Source of the DNA: JALXCH01 sp964495805
GTDB lineage: Bacteria > Calditrichota > Calditrichia > RBG-13-44-9
Reading direction: 5' to 3'
Length of the DNA stretch: 64,000 nucleotides
NCBI GenBank assembly: GCA_964495805.1
Contig: CAZBWV010000038.1
Location: 1-64,000 of the forward strand
Under the pieces are notes generated by a model, which saw nothing but the letters and a program-made list of their open reading frames with translations, was not told where the DNA came from and did no database searches. Of this stretch, positions 61,135-64,000 are shown one piece after another. Position numbers and translations under genes: made by a program. Numbering within the stretch: the stretch's first letter is position 1; the number at the start of each line of letters is the position of its first letter.

Positions 61135-62259
61135 ATGAAAATCCCATTTATCCTCGGAATTATTCTGGTGTTCAGTCAGATGCTGTTTTCCACCCCTCAA
61201 CCGGATGATTCCACACAAGCCTTTATCTCGAAAGAGTTTTATCATTCCCATCAGACCAGCATTAAAGGTTATCCTTACATTTACTACACCCCGGAAACAG
61301 CGCTGGCGATTGGGGTTGGTGGAATTGCCACCTTTTACACCTCCCGGGAATTGATTTTACGACCTTCTAAAATTTCCCTTTCCGGTTACTATTCCACACG
61401 CAAACAATACAAAATATCCCTGACCCCCCAATTGTACATGCTAAAGAACCGGTATTTTCTGTCCGGAAACATCAATTTTGGGGATTTTGTGGACAAGTTC
61501 TGGGGCATCGGCAGTACCTCGCCCGATATGAAAAATGTGGATTACGACTCGCGTGCATGGGGGATACTGATCAATTTCCAGTATCCGCCGTTGCTTCAGT
61601 TCATGCCACAAAATAAAAGCGGCATTATCTACGATTACTACCACTACCTGATTCGCGATGCCCGGAACAATCCCGGCTTACATCATCCCAACCTCATCGG
61701 ACGAAACGGGGGGGTGAGTTCCGGATTGGGATTCACTGTGGTGTGGGACACCCGGGATCACATTTTTTTCCCCACCGCCGGTGGTTACTATCAGATAAAA
61801 GCCATTTACTATATGCGTTCACTGGGAAGCAGCTACGATTTTAACAGCTACGAGATCGATTTGCGAAAATATTTTGGATTTGGAGACCAGGAGGTCCTGG
61901 CAGTGCAGGTATTTGCCAGTTTTGCCGCGGGACACCCTCCGTTTTATGAGCTACCCATGCTGGGTGGCGCCAATCTGATGCGCGGTTACTACCAGGGACG
62001 TTACCGCGACCGCTATTTTATGAGCACCCAGATGGAATATCGTATCCATCTGTGGTGGCGCATCGGTGCCGTAACATTTCTGGCGCTGGGAGATGTGGCC
62101 CCAACAATGCAAAAATTTAATATTCGTTATGCGAAAGTATCTGGCGGCTTCGGTCTTCGTTTCCTGTTTAATCAAAAAGAAAAAGTGAATGTGCGAATGG
62201 ATATTGGATTCGGGCAGGGAACCTCGGGAGTTTACTTCGGGATGGAAGAAGCGTTTTAG
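61135..62259 (+). CDS. Omp85/BamA-type surface-antigen barrel without POTRA
   Basis: 374 residues. Signal peptide, then about 30 residues, then a 16-strand barrel of the surface-antigen type; the loop-6 signature appears as NLMRGYYQGRYRD in place of VRGY/F, and the C-terminus is GVYFGMEEAF. No POTRA domain is present, unlike BamA/TamA, so this is a patatin-barrel or short-Omp85 relative used for other purposes. Partner unknown. Confidence 0.85.
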   Translation: MKIPFILGIILVFSQMLFSTPQPDDSTQAFISKEFYHSHQTSIKGYPYIYYTPETALAIGVGGIATFYTSRELILRPSKISLSGYYSTRKQYKISLTPQLYMLKNRYFLSGNINFGDFVDKFWGIGSTSPDMKNVDYDSRAWGILINFQYPPLLQFMPQNKSGIIYDYYHYLIRDARNNPGLHHPNLIGRNGGVSSGLGFTVVWDTRDHIFFPTAGGYYQIKAIYYMRSLGSSYDFNSYEIDLRKYFGFGDQEVLAVQVFASFAAGHPPFYELPMLGGANLMRGYYQGRYRDRYFMSTQMEYRIHLWWRIGAVTFLALGDVAPTMQKFNIRYAKVSGGFGLRFLFNQKEKVNVRMDIGFGQGTSGVYFGMEEAF

Positions 62260-62380
62260 TGAAACAAGAATTCGGGAACCAATATGGGATAAAAAGTCAT
62301 TCGCTCAAATTCAATTACCACTCCATCCCATGCCCTTTTATTTGTAAATTGAGCATTTTAGTGAAACAGAAAGTATTGGA

Positions 62381-63424
62381 ATGGTTCGGCTTCAATTACA
62401 TAGTTGGGTATTTCTCTGGCTGATCGGATCCATTCTGCTTGGCTGGTCTGGATTGGTGTTTGGTGGTACCGATATCGTAGTGATGAATAATGGCGACCGG
62501 TTGGTGGGAGAAATTAAAGGAATGGATCAGGGAATTCTGCATCTCGAAACCGATTACAGTAAAAAAGATTTTCAGATTGAGTGGAAAAAAATTAAATTTA
62601 TCCGGAGCTCGGCCAGTTTTGTACTGGTTCTCTCCAGTGGCCGTCGGTATGTGGGCAGTTTGCAGACGGATTTTCAGGATTCCACCCAGCTTCTAATTCG
62701 GGAAAAGCTGGGAACCTACACAGTGGATATTCACCAGGTGGTTTACATTAAACCCATCAAGGAAACGTTCAAAGACCGCCTTAACGCAAATTTCGATTTC
62801 GGGTACTCACTCACTAAAGCAAACAAAGCCCAGCAATTGAATCTGAGCGGTACCATTGGTTATATTACACGTTCCTGGATGAGCGCCTTTAATTTCAACT
62901 CGTTAAGTAATTTTCAGGAGGGCGCTCCTCGTTCCAGTGCCACCGACGGCGACATCAACTACCGGCGCTTTCTGACTCTGAACTGGTTCGGAATTGTGTC
63001 AGGAACTTTTCGCTCCAGCGACGAACAACAACTGGACCTGCGAACCACGTTCAATGTGGGTGGAGGTAAATATTTTGTGCAAAATAACCGACTTTATTTC
63101 ATGGCGGTGGTGGGAGGTGCATTCATGATGGAAAAATTCAAAGGAGAGGAATTCCCCAGTAATCGGAGCATGGAAGGATTGTTGCAAACCGAATTTAATG
63201 CATTCGATACCGGCGACCTGGATTTCTTTGCCCAGCTTTCAGCTTACCCCAACCTCTCCGAATCCAACCGCTGGCGCCTGGTCCTGAACACCAATCTGAA
63301 GTGGAAACTCCCTTACGATTTTTATTTTAAACTCAGTTACACCCACAATTACGACAGCAAACCGCCCAACGAAGCCTCCAAAAGCGACTATTCCATTACC
63401 ACTTCCGTTGGGTGGAAATTTTAA
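62381..63424 (+). CDS. DUF481-like outer-membrane protein
   Basis: 347 residues. Signal peptide ends near VFGG. The N-terminal domain (about 30-130) starts DIVVMNNGDRLVGEIKGMDQGILHLETDY, an Sm-like beta fold often preceding DUF481. The C-terminal DUF481 (YdiY-like) barrel covers about 135-347, with GYSLTKANKAQQLNLSG and a closing GWKF. It lies in line with the Omp85-type gene. Confidence 0.85.
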   Translation: MVRLQLHSWVFLWLIGSILLGWSGLVFGGTDIVVMNNGDRLVGEIKGMDQGILHLETDYSKKDFQIEWKKIKFIRSSASFVLVLSSGRRYVGSLQTDFQDSTQLLIREKLGTYTVDIHQVVYIKPIKETFKDRLNANFDFGYSLTKANKAQQLNLSGTIGYITRSWMSAFNFNSLSNFQEGAPRSSATDGDINYRRFLTLNWFGIVSGTFRSSDEQQLDLRTTFNVGGGKYFVQNNRLYFMAVVGGAFMMEKFKGEEFPSNRSMEGLLQTEFNAFDTGDLDFFAQLSAYPNLSESNRWRLVLNTNLKWKLPYDFYFKLSYTHNYDSKPPNEASKSDYSITTSVGWKF

Positions 63425-63455
63425 TTGATGAAAAAGTGTTAAAAAGGTGATTCCC

Positions 63456-64000
63456 ATGAAGCAGTTCATTTTTTTATTGATTTTTCTGGGAGGGTTGGTG
63501 GTTTCGCCGGCTCAGGAAGCAGAACCTGCTGCTCCGGCCGATCAAAAAACCACACAACCCAAAGCACCCGTCTCCATTCCAGTAACCGAAATCACCATTC
63601 AGGCGGACCAGGTACACGGAAAACTAAACGCCATTCGGGAAGAAACCACTCTCAATCCGGAAATTCAGAAGCTCATGGAAGAATGGCCTGCTATTCTGGA
63701 TTCCCTGATCGCCAGAGAAAAGGAGCCCATATTTCAGAAGCTGGATCAACTTTCGCCGCGCAAATTGCAGGGGTTCGAACAGGAATGGAGCGTCATATTA
63801 AAACGTCTGAACCAATGGAACGATTTGCTTTTGGAGCAGATTCAGCTTCTTCAGGAAAAGAAAAAATGGTTGAACCAGAACTACGCTCAGTGGGAAGTAA
63901 CCGCTAAGGCTATCGAAGAGGAGGACATTCCCCAGAGCATCCGGGATCGGATCGCCTCCATCATGACAGAGATCGACACCGTGCGTAACCACATTGTGGA
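63456..64000 (+). CDS. Periplasmic coiled-coil protein, partial (possible MscS-family N-terminus)
   Basis: Open from ATG 63456 to the window edge, 181 codons with no stop. A signal peptide (to VVSPAQ) is followed by a proline/alanine-rich linker and long amphipathic helices with LNPEIQKLMEEWPAILDSLI and WNDLLLEQIQLLQEKKKWL. Similar coiled-coil N-termini occur in large MscK-like mechanosensitive channels, but the conserved pore is beyond the window, so this is only a suggestion. Truncated by the window end. Confidence 0.6.
   Translation, partial: MKQFIFLLIFLGGLVVSPAQEAEPAAPADQKTTQPKAPVSIPVTEITIQADQVHGKLNAIREETTLNPEIQKLMEEWPAILDSLIAREKEPIFQKLDQLSPRKLQGFEQEWSVILKRLNQWNDLLLEQIQLLQEKKKWLNQNYAQWEVTAKAIEEEDIPQSIRDRIASIMTEIDTVRNHIV

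Overview
The window looks like chromosomal DNA of a Gram-negative bacterium of the FCB superphylum, probably Calditrichota/KSB1-like or a relative (inference). Supporting genes are a PorQ-type protein, an S46 dipeptidyl peptidase, a bacterial geranylgeranylglyceryl-phosphate synthase, LA_2272-type surface repeats, many outer-membrane beta-barrels and lipoproteins, and anaerobe/microaerophile oxygen-defence proteins (rubrerythrin, ferritin-like proteins, bacteriohemerythrin). I saw no rRNA, tRNA, CRISPR array, prophage or intact insertion sequence.

Layout. 1-1969: an AT-rich array of about 180-bp repeats, each with a 17-bp-arm inverted repeat, surrounding one small GxxExxY (PD-(D/E)XK-like) gene. 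1970-9040 (minus): a MarR regulator followed by an Mrp/Mbh/Mbx-like cation-antiporter membrane module (E, F, G, MbhD-like, MbhE+B, C, a fused double D subunit, and a NuoH/MbxM-like subunit). No hydrogenase or oxidoreductase peripheral subunits are visible. 9284-13668 (plus): ferritin-like protein, Tat-type N-acetylmuramoyl-L-alanine amidase, glutamate racemase, PorQ. 13795-18881 (minus): S46 peptidase, PAP2 enzyme, GAF-SpoIIE phosphatase. 19235-20137 (plus): HEAT-repeat protein.

20239-28506 (minus): a Calvin-Benson-Bassham operon in the order transketolase, class II aldolase, ribulose-phosphate epimerase, GlpX fructose-bisphosphatase, form II RuBisCO, CbbY-like HAD phosphatase, phosphoribulokinase. 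Upstream lies an unusual sigma-54 activator (29448-30779) whose sensory domain is a Rossmann (dinucleotide-binding-like) fold. Between them are a palindromic candidate enhancer site and a -24/-12-type candidate promoter facing the operon. This is the most interesting system in the window: a candidate redox- or cofactor-sensing sigma-54 switch for CO2 fixation in place of the usual CbbR.

30884-37959 (minus): a translationally coupled pair of CPA-type antiporters, a coupled pair of M16 peptidases, phosphoheptose isomerase, GGGP synthase. 38191-39210 (plus): rubrerythrin and bacterioferritin-like protein. 39376-39903 (minus): an unknown protein with a small C-terminal Tudor-like domain. 40119-45724 (plus): glutamine synthetase, then a lipoprotein / FadL-like / TPR trio. 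45863-47170: GlyA. 47256-48098 (minus): unknown lipoprotein. 48464-50598 (plus): OmpR-type two-component system. 50646-59009 (minus): bacteriohemerythrin, PlpD-like patatin-Omp85 protein, a three-gene operon (membrane sensor with AlbA_2 domain, NodB lipoprotein, permuted papain-like lipoprotein), two outer-membrane proteins. 59444-64000 (plus): outer-membrane barrels (PorT-like, unknown, POTRA-less Omp85), a DUF481-like protein and a truncated coiled-coil periplasmic protein.

All functional calls are from reading motifs and overall similarity to remembered families; no database search was run.
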